Source: Methanospirillum sp. (lineage in GTDB: Archaea > Halobacteriota > Methanomicrobia > Methanomicrobiales > Methanospirillaceae). From it: a stretch of 7,298 bases of DNA. The stretch covers positions 1 to 7,298 of the forward strand of contig JAJRBL010000307.1 in the NCBI GenBank assembly GCA_028679485.1, read 5' to 3'. A program made the position numbers and the translations under genes. A model generated the notes under the pieces. The model had not been told where the DNA came from. It did no database searches and worked only from the letters and a program-made list of their open reading frames with translations. Positions 7,020 through 7,298 of the stretch are shown piece by piece. Position 1 is the stretch's first letter, and each line of letters begins with the position of its first letter.

Positions 7020-7064
7020 GTGATGAGCCAGAGGATTTCTCCCCTGTCAGGTATAACTCATCAC
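7020..7064 (-). other. Candidate structured RNA: long stem with GAAA tetraloop hairpin
   Basis: GTGATGAG (7064-7057) pairs perfectly with CTCATCAC (7027-7020). Inside, on the minus strand, CAGGGGA and TCCTCTG form a 7-pair stem (one G-U) closed by a GAAA loop at 7039-7036, a GNRA-type tetraloop. The 5' side of the junction carries ten unpaired bases and the 3' side one. It lies in the untranslated region after the stop at 7112, ahead of the poly-T run. It could be a 3' UTR structure, an independent small RNA or a leader element of the second mcrD. Confidence 0.35.
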
Positions 7065-7099
7065 AATGGCACCTTCCCCCTTGTCTCAGGATGTATTCT

Positions 7100-7111
7100 G
7101 TGGTAAACCAC
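7100..7111. repeat. 12-base palindrome at a stop codon
   Basis: GTGGTTTACCAC on the minus strand begins directly after the TAG stop of the gene at the right edge. It is a perfect 12-base palindrome. As RNA it would give a four-pair hairpin with a four-base loop. Confidence 0.3.
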
Positions 7112-7298
7112 CTACTTGCACATGCCATCAGGTGTGCATGATTTCTGTTTTCTCTTTCCAAGGACTTCAAGCACCGTTGGCAATAGTTCTCCAACCGCAC
7201 CGAAATTCATCGAGTCTGCAGTTCCAATGAATACGCCTGGATCAAGATGCTCCTCAAGGTTTTTAATGCCTACTTTATCCATGAGGGCGGTAACCTGC
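7112..7298 (-). CDS. C-terminal end of an unidentified protein
   Basis: An open frame enters from the right edge and ends at TAG (7114-7112), giving 61 visible residues. The text reads like a real protein end: LEEHLDPGVFIGTADSMNFG followed by the helix-like AVGELLPTVLEVLGKRK and a Cys-containing tail (SCTPDGMC). I do not recognise the family with enough certainty to name it. An ATG six codons into the fragment means a very short gene cannot be ruled out, but a longer gene starting outside the window is more likely. It is on the same strand as the second mcrD, but about 360 bases of structured untranslated DNA and a poly-T run lie between them, so co-transcription is doubtful. Confidence 0.6.
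   Translation of the reverse strand, partial: QVTALMDKVGIKNLEEHLDPGVFIGTADSMNFGAVGELLPTVLEVLGKRKQKSCTPDGMCK

Noticed and set aside
7020..7064. Possible C/D box small RNA (GTGATGA followed by CTGA)
   Set aside because: A C-like box and one CTGA are present on the minus strand, but the matching second C' and terminal D boxes with guide spacing are not, and the GTGATGAG is better explained as one arm of a perfect stem.
6916..7200. 94-codon minus-strand frame with several cysteines
   Set aside because: It starts inside the protein end that runs to 7112 in another frame and crosses the hairpins and poly-T stretch. No family resemblance; the region looks untranslated.
1..7298. CRISPR array, tRNA, rRNA or complete insertion sequence
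   Set aside because: No regularly spaced direct repeats, no cloverleaf sequence and no transposase frame with terminal repeats were seen on either strand.

Overview
The window comes from a methanogenic archaeon. The minus strand carries the genes for methyl-coenzyme M reductase (MCR), the nickel-F430 enzyme that makes methane. The McrA sequence ([15 protein letters not shown] region, [15 protein letters not shown] insert, LQDQCG active-site loop) and the AT-rich intergenic DNA around moderate-GC genes suggest Methanomicrobia, most likely Methanomicrobiales. Genus cannot be fixed from the sequence alone.

Layout. (1) Positions 1-4290, minus strand: a tight operon read mcrB-mcrD-mcrG-mcrA. Junctions overlap by a few bases or are about 11 bases apart, and mcrA lacks only its last few codons at the window edge. 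No mcrC lies between mcrD and mcrG. (2) Positions 4291-5151: an AT-rich gap of about 860 bases. It holds the mcr promoter region, a 15-base palindrome, two adjacent hairpins, a doubtful small reading frame and a long inverted repeat of the form TGTTAC-N13-GTAACA. (3) Positions 5152-6195, plus strand: an alpha/beta-hydrolase-fold protein in which the catalytic serine of the nucleophile elbow is replaced by glycine (GHGFG). (4) Positions 6262-6750, minus strand: a second, stand-alone McrD paralogue, convergent with the hydrolase gene. (5) Positions 6751-7111: an untranslated stretch with a second copy of the TGTTAC-N13-GTAACA element upstream of the second mcrD, several hairpins and a poly-T stretch. 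(6) Positions 7112-7298: the C-terminal end of an unidentified protein, minus strand.

How the parts may fit. McrB, McrG and McrA form the (alpha-beta-gamma)2 reductase, and McrD is an assembly or activation factor found with it. The most interesting feature is the pair of matching inverted repeats, one in front of the serine-less hydrolase and one in front of the extra mcrD. The spacing and half-sites resemble, from memory, the motif described for the nickel-responsive repressor NikR. This suggests, as inference only, a small co-regulated module (extra McrD plus hydrolase-like protein) that serves MCR maturation or maintenance when nickel or F430 supply changes.
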